DNA of 64,000 nucleotides from Bog-473 sp963719485 (GTDB lineage: Bacteria; Actinomycetota; Acidimicrobiia; Acidimicrobiales; RAAP-2): contig OY970387.1 in NCBI GenBank assembly GCA_963719485.1, positions 1,922,001 through 1,986,000 of the forward strand, written 5' to 3'. Numbering within the stretch: position 1 is the first letter of the stretch; each line of letters opens with the position of its first letter. The notes beneath the pieces were generated by a model. It was not told the origin of the DNA. It saw only the letters and a list, made by a program, of their open reading frames with translations, and did not search any database. Positions 8,241 through 15,592 of the stretch are shown piece after piece. Position numbers and translations under genes: made by a program.

Positions 8241-10655
8241 ATGGCTGGAGCATTCGCAGATCTGCGCGTTCTCGATCTGTCCTGGGGGACCGCCGGGCCC
8301 ATGACCACGATGTTCCTTGCTGACAACGGGGCAGACGTCATACGGATCGAGCCACCCCATGGCGATCCATTCGCGCAGCAGACCGGATACCGGGTCTGGA
8401 ATCGGGGCAAGCGCAGTGCGTGCCTCGATCTGTGGAGCAGCGAAGGGAGAAAGCACTTCGACGAGCTCGTTCTGACATCAGATGTCGTAGTCGACAGTTT
8501 CTCGTGGGGGACGATGACGCGGCTCGGTATCGACCATGATGCCCTCAGCGGTCTCAATCCCGGGATCATCACCTGTTCGATCACTGGCTACGGCGAGCAC
8601 CCCATGCACCGTGACCGCCCCGGCTACGACGGGCTCGTCGCAGCCAGGACCGGCCTTCTCTACGACCAAAGGGGTCGACGCGGGACAGCCATGGAGTTCA
8701 TCAATGGCCGCCCTGGGCCGTACCCCGAATTCGACCTCCCCGAGGGTCTCGTCCGTGGCGCTGCTCGAGAAGGCCCCATTTTCCCGCGGACCCCGTTTCC
8801 AAGTGTCGGCGCGACGTATTTCGCCACGCTCGGTATCGCCGCCGCGTTGCGCGCACGACAGGTCACCGGGCAGGGGCAGCGGGTGACCACGTCTTTGCTG
8901 CAGGGCGCTCTAGCCGCGACGTGCATGAATTGGCAACGAGTCGAGGATCCCGATGCGCCGCTGTATTGGATGTGGCCCGTCGACGCGAGGTCGATCGAGG
9001 GCCTCTTCGAATGTGCGGACGGCAAATGGGTCCATCATTGGACACTCCGCCCTCGGTGGGTCCTGGCGGCCGCCGAGGGGGACACGCTCTCTGCGGTCGG
9101 GCTCGATACGTCGTACCGGGACGATCCTGATCGAGTCTCCATGGAGTCGGACGGGCTCTTGGCGGGCATCTTCCTCTACCCGCAGTTGGAGGAAGCCTTC
9201 AAGAAGTTTCCCTCGGACCAGTGGGTCAGCGCGGGGGAGGAGGCAGGCCTTGGGATGACGACGGTCAGACCGCCAGGCGAGGCGCTGGCCGATGAATCCT
9301 TCCTCGCCGATGGGTGTGTGGTCGAGGTCGACGATCCCGAGCTCGGATTGATTCGCCATGCCGGACCGTTGTTGGAGTTCTCTGCGACGCCCGGTGGCGT
9401 GGCTGGCCCGGCGCCCCGCTCAGGTCAACACACCGAGGAGGTGATGGCCGAGGACCTCTCCACTTCAGCTGGTCGCGGCCCAACATTCGGATCACAGGAG
9501 TCGCTCGCACATCCCTTGGCCGGAGTCCGGGTCCTCGACCTCGGGCTCGGGGTTGCGGGCCCATTTACAGGGCGTGCTCTCGCCGACTTAGGGGCCGATG
9601 TCATCAAAGTCAATGCCCTGTACGACAAGTACTGGAACGGCACGCACATGGGTCTCGGCGTGAACCGAGGGAAGCGCAGCATCTCGCTCAACCTCAAGAA
9701 TCCGGACGGCAGGGAAGTGCTGGAGAAGCTGCTGCAGACCGCTGACGTGATCACGCTGAACTGGAGGCCGGGAGCAGCCGGCAGGCTGGGTCTCGACTAC
9801 GAAACACTGCGCCAGCGGTATCCACGACTGATCCATTGCAATACTCGGGGCTACGAGAAGGGTCCGAGATCTGATCTGCCTGGCACCGACCAGAACGCCG
9901 CGGCTATGACGGGTACGGAGTGGGAGGACGGGGCATGCAGCGCCGGCAACCCTCCACTCTGGAGCCGGTCGAACATGGGGGACACTGGTAACGCCCTCTT
10001 GGCGGCCATCGCCATCACGACCGCCCTGTACCACCGGGACCGGACCGGGGAAGGCCAGGCGGTGAGCACGTCCATCGTCAACGCCGCTCTTCTGCAGACG
10101 TCTTATGCGTGGATCCATTCGGACGGCACCGCTCCCGACTGGGGGCACGTGGATGGCAATCAATTCGGGCTCTCCCCCTACTACCGCCTCTACAAATGCG
10201 CGCTCGGCGGATGGGTCTTCCTGGCCGCCCTCACGAGTCAGACGCAGGCGCAGCTTCGGGCGCTGCTTCCGGGCGAACCTTCGGGAGACGATCCAGAGTC
10301 GGTCGCTGGTTGGCTCGGGTCGTACTTCGAGAGCGCGGTGGCGTCGGAAGCCTTCGCTGCCCTTGACGACGGAGGTGTGCCGATTGAAGTGGTTGACGAG
10401 ACCTTCTGCCGGAACCTTTTCGACGATCCCGACGCCCGGCGACTGGACCTCGTCAGCGAGACCCGTTCGAGCAGCGTGGGTCGGTTCGAAGACCCCGGCC
10501 TACTCGTCAACATCAGCCCGTCTGAGCCGGTCGTCCAGCGCGGCCCATGCGCCTGCGGGGAGCACACGGTGGAAATCATGCGTGAATTGGGCTACTCGAC
10601 CGTCCAGATCGAGGCCATGGTGAAGGGCCGTGCTGTCTTGGATGGTGCGCTGTGA
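8241..10655 (+). CDS. double-domain CaiB/BaiF (family III) CoA transferase
   Basis: 804 residues, about twice the usual ~400 of family III CoA transferases, because two complete domains are fused: about 1-400 ('DLRVLDLSWGTAGPMTTMFLADNGADVIRIEPP') and 423-804 ('GVRVLDLGLGVAGPFTGRALADLGADVIKVN'). Each keeps the Asp-containing segment where the covalent aspartyl-CoA forms ('GYDGLVAARTG' and 'GTDQNAAAMTG'). It should move CoA between an organic acid and a donor thioester. The ATG at 8241 follows a GGAG site and operator site 1. The stop overlaps the DUF35 start by four bases, linking CoA activation to the DUF35/Ltp2 step. Confidence 0.88.
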   Translation: MAGAFADLRVLDLSWGTAGPMTTMFLADNGADVIRIEPPHGDPFAQQTGYRVWNRGKRSACLDLWSSEGRKHFDELVLTSDVVVDSFSWGTMTRLGIDHDALSGLNPGIITCSITGYGEHPMHRDRPGYDGLVAARTGLLYDQRGRRGTAMEFINGRPGPYPEFDLPEGLVRGAAREGPIFPRTPFPSVGATYFATLGIAAALRARQVTGQGQRVTTSLLQGALAATCMNWQRVEDPDAPLYWMWPVDARSIEGLFECADGKWVHHWTLRPRWVLAAAEGDTLSAVGLDTSYRDDPDRVSMESDGLLAGIFLYPQLEEAFKKFPSDQWVSAGEEAGLGMTTVRPPGEALADESFLADGCVVEVDDPELGLIRHAGPLLEFSATPGGVAGPAPRSGQHTEEVMAEDLSTSAGRGPTFGSQESLAHPLAGVRVLDLGLGVAGPFTGRALADLGADVIKVNALYDKYWNGTHMGLGVNRGKRSISLNLKNPDGREVLEKLLQTADVITLNWRPGAAGRLGLDYETLRQRYPRLIHCNTRGYEKGPRSDLPGTDQNAAAMTGTEWEDGACSAGNPPLWSRSNMGDTGNALLAAIAITTALYHRDRTGEGQAVSTSIVNAALLQTSYAWIHSDGTAPDWGHVDGNQFGLSPYYRLYKCALGGWVFLAALTSQTQAQLRALLPGEPSGDDPESVAGWLGSYFESAVASEAFAALDDGGVPIEVVDETFCRNLFDDPDARRLDLVSETRSSSVGRFEDPGLLVNISPSEPVVQRGPCACGEHTVEIMRELGYSTVQIEAMVKGRAVLDGAL

Positions 10656-11078
10656 CCGAGACGGGCGAGGTCACCCGCCCCGCCCCACTCCTCAATGATG
10701 ACAACCACTTCTATTGGGACGCCGCACGCGAGGGTCGGCTCGTCACGCAGAGATGCCTGAACTGTGGCCGGTTGCGACACCCTCCGCGCCCGATGTGTCC
10801 GGCATGTCACTCGCTCGAGTTCGAAGATCATCGACTTGTCAGGAGATGGCGTGGTTTACAGCTATTCCATCCTTCATCATCCGCAGAACCCGGCATTCGA
10901 GTACCCAGTGCTCGCCGCGCTTATCGATCTGGATGAGGGTGTCCGGGTGCTGTCGAACCTGGTTGAGGTCGACCCGTGCGACATCGCTATTGGCATGGCG
11001 GTGACCGTCGAGTTTCGTCCGACGCGCCACGATGGCGCGGTGCCCGTCTTCAAACCCAAGGCGAAGGCAAATGAATAG
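10652..11078 (+). pseudogene. DUF35/OB-fold Zn-ribbon protein, split by a +1 frameshift
   Basis: Two adjacent frames give one recognisable DUF35 protein of about 140 residues. The first (from 10652) carries the rubredoxin-like zinc ribbon 'RCLNCGRLRHPPRPMCPACHSLEFE'. The second (to 11078) carries the OB-fold, 'IIDLSGDGVVYSYSILHHP' and 'FEYPVLAALIDLDEGVRVLSNL'. The join falls at 10823-10829; dropping one base, for example G10826, restores 'LEFE-IIDLSGDG'. DUF35 proteins are obligate partners of thiolase-fold enzymes (ChsH2 C-terminal domain with Ltp2), and the thiolase-fold gene follows with an 8-base overlap. The frameshift may be a real lesion, a recoding site or a sequence error. Confidence 0.75.
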
Positions 11079-12237
11079 TCGACTGCGAGACGCCACGGCG
11101 ATCGTCGGCCTGGGACAGACGGAATTCTCGAAGGCAGCCGGTCGCAGCGAGACGCAGCTGGCCGCCGAGGCAATCGTGGCGGCGCTCGCCGATGCGGGAC
11201 TTACCACTGCCGATGTGGACGGGCTGGTCAGCTACACCATTGATCCCGTTGAGGAAACTGAGCTCGTGCGCACGCTGGGGATACCGGAGATCACTTTCTC
11301 CAGCCGAGTCCCGTACGGGGGTGGCGGATCCCAGGGCGTTCTCCTCCACGCTGCAGCGGCCGTAGCGGCGGGGGTCGCCGACGTGGTCGTTGTCTACCGG
11401 GCCATTAAGGCGAGATCGGGCGAGCGCTTCGGCCGGGCGGCCGTGGGTGGCAGGGGGACGTCAGCGCATTCCGGCTCAACAGCCATGCAATGGGCCACCC
11501 CGTACGGCGTCCTCACGCCGGCCTCGTGGATGTCGCTTAATTCCGTCCGCTACATGCACACCTTCGGCGTCACAAGCGCGGACTTTGGCCGTGCCGTTGT
11601 GCAATTCAGGGACTACGCCGCGACGAATCCGAATGCTCACTTTTACCAGAAGCCGATCACGTTGGAAGAGCACCAGGCCTCGCGTTGGATCGCCGAACCA
11701 GCTATTCGACTCTTCGATTGCTGCCAGGAAACCGATGGATCCATGGCGCTGGTGATCACCTCCGCCGATCGTGCGTCGGGGACTGACCGGCCTGTGATGA
11801 TCAGCGCGGTCGCGAACGCGGCTCTCTTCGAGGAGGAGATCGCCAGCAACCACTACACGAAGGACATTGCGGTCATGGAGGGGTGTGTGACCATGGCGAA
11901 CAAACTGTTCGAGGGGTACGGATTCAACAGATCCGACATTGATGTCGCGATGATCTATGACGCGTTCTCTCCGATGTTTCTAATGCAACTCGAGGGTCTC
12001 GGATTCTGCGGCCCGGGCGAAGCGAAGGACTTCATCGCCGAGGGCAACCTAGGGCCCAGTGGCAGTCTTCCCTGCAACACGAACGGCGGCTTGATAGGCG
12101 AGGGCTACATCCATGGGTTGAACCTCACTGCCGAAGCTGTGCGGCAACTCCGCGGCACCTCACCGAATCAACTGATCGATCCGGAGATTGCGCTCGTCTG
12201 TGCCAGTCGAACCGGTCTGATTCTCAGACGACCCTGA
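11071..12237 (+). CDS. thiolase-fold lipid-transfer protein, Ltp2-like (probable retro-aldolase)
   Basis: 388 residues from the ATG at 11071, which overlaps the DUF35 stop; the 13 extra upstream codons lie inside DUF35. The fold is that of SCP2 thiolases ('ATAIVGLGQTEFSK' at the start, 'LPCNTNGGLIGEGYIHGLN' near 330-348). The usual nucleophilic cysteine segment is replaced by 'YGGGGSQGVLLHAA', with no Cys. Loss of that cysteine, plus the 'MIYDAFSPMFL' motif and the DUF35 partner, matches Ltp2-type aldolases that cleave a CoA-linked side chain in steroid degradation. A retro-aldol role is therefore more likely than thiolysis; the substrate is unproven. Confidence 0.82.
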   Translation: MNSRLRDATAIVGLGQTEFSKAAGRSETQLAAEAIVAALADAGLTTADVDGLVSYTIDPVEETELVRTLGIPEITFSSRVPYGGGGSQGVLLHAAAAVAAGVADVVVVYRAIKARSGERFGRAAVGGRGTSAHSGSTAMQWATPYGVLTPASWMSLNSVRYMHTFGVTSADFGRAVVQFRDYAATNPNAHFYQKPITLEEHQASRWIAEPAIRLFDCCQETDGSMALVITSADRASGTDRPVMISAVANAALFEEEIASNHYTKDIAVMEGCVTMANKLFEGYGFNRSDIDVAMIYDAFSPMFLMQLEGLGFCGPGEAKDFIAEGNLGPSGSLPCNTNGGLIGEGYIHGLNLTAEAVRQLRGTSPNQLIDPEIALVCASRTGLILRRP

Positions 12238-12241
12238 GCAG

Positions 12242-12910
12242 ATGGTTCGATCAGCGCCAGTCACGGCAAGAGACCGCGAGGCAAACACAGCGGGGAAGCG
12301 TCTGCAGGACCTCCTGGCGCCCCATCGGTGTGCCGTGCTTGTCCAGGAGCTCCAGGAGGGGGTGGTCGGTCCGAACTCTCGACTCAGCGCACTGGCCGAC
12401 GTGGTGCGTGAATCTTCCCTCCTCCTTCACGCGGCGAGGGTACTTGGGAGCGCCCGTCGCGCTGGGGTCCCTATCATCCACTGCACGGCCGAGCACCTAC
12501 CCCAAGGTCTGGGGCGCAATACCAATGCCCGACTGTTTGTCGCGGCACAAAGGCTTGGCATGGACAACGAGCCTGGTTCCGACTCAGTTAGGCCGGTCAG
12601 CCAACTCGGCCCGTTCTATACCGACATCGTGTTGCCTCGGTACCATGGTCTGAGTCCGCTGACCGGCTCCTCGCTGAATTCAGTGCTCCGCAACAGCGGC
12701 GTGCACGCCCTCGTCGTCATGGGTGTCTCCTTGAACGTCGCGATACCGAACCTTGTGTTCGACGCAGTGAATCGGTCGTATCAGGTCATCCTGGTTTCAG
12801 ATGCCGTCGCGGGAGTCCCTCGGGAGTACGGGGCCCAGGTGATCGAGCACACGCTGTCACTCGTGTGCACGATCGCGTCGAGCGAGGAGATCGTGAATGC
12901 CTGGGTTTGA
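12242..12910 (+). CDS. isochorismatase-fold (cysteine hydrolase family) protein lacking catalytic Cys
   Basis: 222 residues with the alpha/beta fold of isochorismatase-like hydrolases: 'CAVLVQELQEGVVGP' (strand 1 region, about 31-45), 'PIIHCTAEH' (about 77-85) and 'ALVVMGVSLNVAIPNLVFDAVNR' (about 156-178), then 'YQVILVSDAVAG'. In active cysteine hydrolases the triad is Asp-Lys-Cys. Here the Asp position appears as Gln/Glu in 'LVQELQEG', the Lys position reads 'RYHGL', and the Cys of the usual 'G...DVCV' motif is Ala in 'NVAI'. The fold is clear but hydrolase activity is doubtful; a binding or non-hydrolytic role is possible. It follows the Ltp2-like gene by four bases. Confidence 0.75.
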   Translation: MVRSAPVTARDREANTAGKRLQDLLAPHRCAVLVQELQEGVVGPNSRLSALADVVRESSLLLHAARVLGSARRAGVPIIHCTAEHLPQGLGRNTNARLFVAAQRLGMDNEPGSDSVRPVSQLGPFYTDIVLPRYHGLSPLTGSSLNSVLRNSGVHALVVMGVSLNVAIPNLVFDAVNRSYQVILVSDAVAGVPREYGAQVIEHTLSLVCTIASSEEIVNAWV

Positions 12911-13007
12911 AACGCCGCGGACACCGTGATGAGCACGCCCACGTGAACCCCGGCCCTCCCCTGGTTGTTGAATCTCGCGCTCCGGGCGGCAATCGTGACC
13001 CCTCTTC

Positions 13008-13895
13008 GTGGACGGGTCGCTGATGGCCGCCGACCTGTCGGCCCTGGTGGATGACCTCGTGGCCGAGTCGGCCGTACTCGACGCCGTGCTCGACGGGCTC
13101 CGCCCCGGACAATGGTCAGAGGCCACCCCGTCCGCCGGCTGGAGCGTGGGCGACCAGGTCAGCCACCTCGCGTACTTCGACGGCACGACGCTGCAGTCCC
13201 AGACTGCTCCAGAGCAGTTCCGTGTGGACGCAGCGGCACTCAGGGCTCGTGGCGACGACTTCTCGGATCAAGTCGCGGCCGAGCATCGAGGTATGCCGGG
13301 CTCGGATCTGCGCGCCTGGTTCCGGTCTGCCCGCGCCGAACTAGTAGATGCCTACCGCACACTCGACCCCAAGCGCCGACTGCCTTGGTATGGGCCGGAC
13401 ATGACGCCTGCCTCGTCTGTCACGGCCCGGCTGATGGAGACCTGGGCTCACGGCCATGACATCGTCGAAGCACTCGGTGTCGAGGTTGTCCCGACGGGCC
13501 GCTTGCGTCATGTCGCCGACCTGGGCATTCGTGCGATGCATTACAGCTACGCCGTGAATGGACTGCCGCGACCCACCGAGACCATCTCGGTCGAGCTCGC
13601 CGCGCCGGACGGGGCCGCCTGGCGGTGGGGTTCGGCGGAAGCCGCCAACTGCGTCCGCGGCGATGCGTTGGATTTCTGCCGCGTCGTCACGCAGCGAAGG
13701 CACGCCGATGACACAGGTCTGGTCGTGATGGGTCCGACCGCACAGCAGTGGATCTCCATCGCACAGGCGTTCGCTGGTCCGGCGGGCCCTGGCCGGGGCC
13801 GACTGCGAAGCGCCGGTGCTTCTGCGGGCGTGTACGCATCGTCCAGCCCGGGGCCGCGGAGGGGCCGGAACGACGCCGCCCCGCCCGGACGGTGA
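13008..13895 (+). CDS. TIGR03084-type DinB/maleylpyruvate-isomerase-fold metal-binding protein
   Basis: About 290 residues with the N-terminal four-helix bundle of mycothiol-dependent/DinB-like proteins: 'GWSVGDQVSHLAYFD' supplies the first His, and 'MTPASSVTARLMETWAHGHDIVEALG' two further metal-site histidines. The remaining half follows the actinobacterial TIGR03084 pattern and ends near 'IAQAFAGPAGPGRG'. About 35 low-complexity residues continue after that point, so the normal stop may have been lost. Start is GTG 13008 or ATG 13023. The family occurs in CoA-dependent catabolic clusters; its reaction is unknown. Confidence 0.78.
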   Translation: MDGSLMAADLSALVDDLVAESAVLDAVLDGLRPGQWSEATPSAGWSVGDQVSHLAYFDGTTLQSQTAPEQFRVDAAALRARGDDFSDQVAAEHRGMPGSDLRAWFRSARAELVDAYRTLDPKRRLPWYGPDMTPASSVTARLMETWAHGHDIVEALGVEVVPTGRLRHVADLGIRAMHYSYAVNGLPRPTETISVELAAPDGAAWRWGSAEAANCVRGDALDFCRVVTQRRHADDTGLVVMGPTAQQWISIAQAFAGPAGPGRGRLRSAGASAGVYASSSPGPRRGRNDAAPPGR

Positions 13896-13985
13896 CCATG
13901 TTCCGCGCGCGCGGTCACCTCGGCGGCCGCCGGGCGAGGGGCTGAGCTCCGAAATAGAGGCCTCCCGTTCGGTCCTTGGGTGTGC

Positions 13986-14001
13986 CATAGTAGTAACTAT
14001 G
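13986..14001. promoter_or_regulatory. CATAGT-N4-ACTATG palindrome, operator site 2
   Basis: The core is a perfect match to the palindrome, extended by one C/G pair on each side (13985-14002). It lies in the 324-base region between the DinB-fold gene and the ABC-transporter operon, 218 bp before the solute-binding-protein ATG, so a leader of about 200 bases would follow. A second-order feature is the GC-rich stretch at 14040-14095, which holds no convincing gene. Operator function is inferred from its match to five other sites in the window. Confidence 0.65.
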
Positions 14002-14219
14002 GAAGGCGGCAAGAGCGGTGCAAACTGGCGGTCCGTCCGTCCTTTGGAGCGGGTAGCGGGGACACGGCCAGGGGGCGACCCCCCCTACGGCCTCTAGGTC
14101 CATAGGCTGGTCACCAAAGGGTATTGGGAAGACGCCAATGGCCTGTGATTCACAGGTCAGTCGGCGAGCGTGCGTTGGCATGCATCGAGCCTCAGCTCGA
14201 AGAACAGGGGAGGGATGCA

Positions 14220-15560
14220 ATGGGTTTCAGAGGTTCTCGCTGGCTCTCGGGCCTGGCGGTCACGACCATAATGGTGTCGCTGTTGGGGCTCGCCGGCGGA
14301 GGACCCGCTCAAGCGGCTGATCGAACCACGCTCTCGAGCAATGGCTCGTGGCCCGGTGTCGGAACTATCTGCGAGAAAGGACCGGGTGGCTCTTCCACTG
14401 TGCGGGGCGTCTCCGACAAGGCCATCGATCTCGCAACATTCGCCGATCCAGGCAACACGGTGCAGCCCGGTCTGAACGTCCAGTTCTTCCAGATGGCCGG
14501 AGCGTTCGCCAAATGGTGCAACGCCGCCGGAGGAATCAACGGCCGTCAGATAGTCGTGCACGACAGGGATGCGGCACTCTTCAATGCGGCACAGGTCACG
14601 AACCAGGCGTGCCAACAGGACTTCATGTCGGTCGGCGGCGGTCTGGCGATTGACGAGTCCGCCGTCCCTGTCCGTGTTGGTTGCGGCCTCGGCCAGATCA
14701 CGGACTTCACCGTGTCCAATCAAGCCGTCGCTGCAGCCCTGCAGGTCAACCCGGCGGGGAACAACAATTCGAAGGTCGAAGCCGGTTGGTACGGAGCATT
14801 GGCGAAGAAGTACCCGGCTGCGATCAAGGCCTTCGGCTCCGGCGGGCAGAACACGCCCAGCATCCTTGAGCCCACGGAGAAGTGGAGGGACGCCGCGATC
14901 CAGCAGGGCTACAAGTTGAAGGACTTTCAGGAGCCTCCTCTCACCGTGACTGACTGGACGCCCTATGTCGAAGAGGCGCAGAACAAGGGCGTGCAGGCAC
15001 TCGAGCCGTCTGATGATGCCGCCCTCGCTCCGTACCTGCAGGCAATGAACACGGCGGGCTACGACCCGGCCTTCATCTTCTTGACCACGCAGTTCTACGA
15101 CAAGGCGACGATCCAGGCTGCGTCCGGCGTGAAACTCCCTCCGACGTACACCGATACGCAGACGTTTCCCTTCGAGTTGGCGTCACAGAGCCCGGGCCTT
15201 CAGCAGATGGAGGCGATCATGAAAAAGTACGCCAAGGGAGACCCAGTCGATCAGGACGATGAATTTGCCACGAGCTCCTGGGTCCTCTTTGCCAAGTCCG
15301 CCTCGGCGTGCGGTGCCGCTCTCACGGTCTCATGCGTGTTGGACCATGCAGCCGCTGAGAAGAATTGGACTGGCGGCGGCGTGATGGCGCCTACTCCTCG
15401 GCTCGCCATGTCCAATCAGAACCCGACACCGAGCGATTGCTACGTACTCATGCAGGTCGAGCCGGGGAAGTTCGCCTATGACAAGTCCGACACGAAGCCG
15501 AACAACGGTGTCTGGCACTGCGACCCGAAGACAATCTTTCCAGTGTCGGTCAACGGCTAA
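14220..15560 (+). CDS. ABC transporter substrate-binding protein (branched-chain amino acid/amide type)
   Basis: 446 residues from the ATG at 14220, preceded by GGGAGGGATGCA; an upstream in-frame start at 14124 would put about 30 hydrophilic residues before the signal peptide and is rejected. Residues 1-32 form a Sec signal with a hydrophobic core ('LAVTTIMVSLLGLAGG') and an AQA cleavage site. The mature part is a type-I periplasmic-binding fold, with 'MAGAFAKWCNAAGGINGRQI' near 98-117 matching Leu/Ile/Val-type receptors. Actinobacterial members bind acids and amides besides amino acids. The neighbouring catabolic genes suggest it captures the pathway substrate outside the cell. Confidence 0.88.
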   Translation: MGFRGSRWLSGLAVTTIMVSLLGLAGGGPAQAADRTTLSSNGSWPGVGTICEKGPGGSSTVRGVSDKAIDLATFADPGNTVQPGLNVQFFQMAGAFAKWCNAAGGINGRQIVVHDRDAALFNAAQVTNQACQQDFMSVGGGLAIDESAVPVRVGCGLGQITDFTVSNQAVAAALQVNPAGNNNSKVEAGWYGALAKKYPAAIKAFGSGGQNTPSILEPTEKWRDAAIQQGYKLKDFQEPPLTVTDWTPYVEEAQNKGVQALEPSDDAALAPYLQAMNTAGYDPAFIFLTTQFYDKATIQAASGVKLPPTYTDTQTFPFELASQSPGLQQMEAIMKKYAKGDPVDQDDEFATSSWVLFAKSASACGAALTVSCVLDHAAAEKNWTGGGVMAPTPRLAMSNQNPTPSDCYVLMQVEPGKFAYDKSDTKPNNGVWHCDPKTIFPVSVNG

Positions 15561-15592
15561 GCGAGGCCAGAAGGGGTCACTCGGGTAACTCG

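Noticed and set aside
10652..11078. Programmed +1 frameshift in DUF35
   Set aside because: No slippery codon followed by a stop or other known recoding signal is visible at the junction, so I list a lesion or error first.
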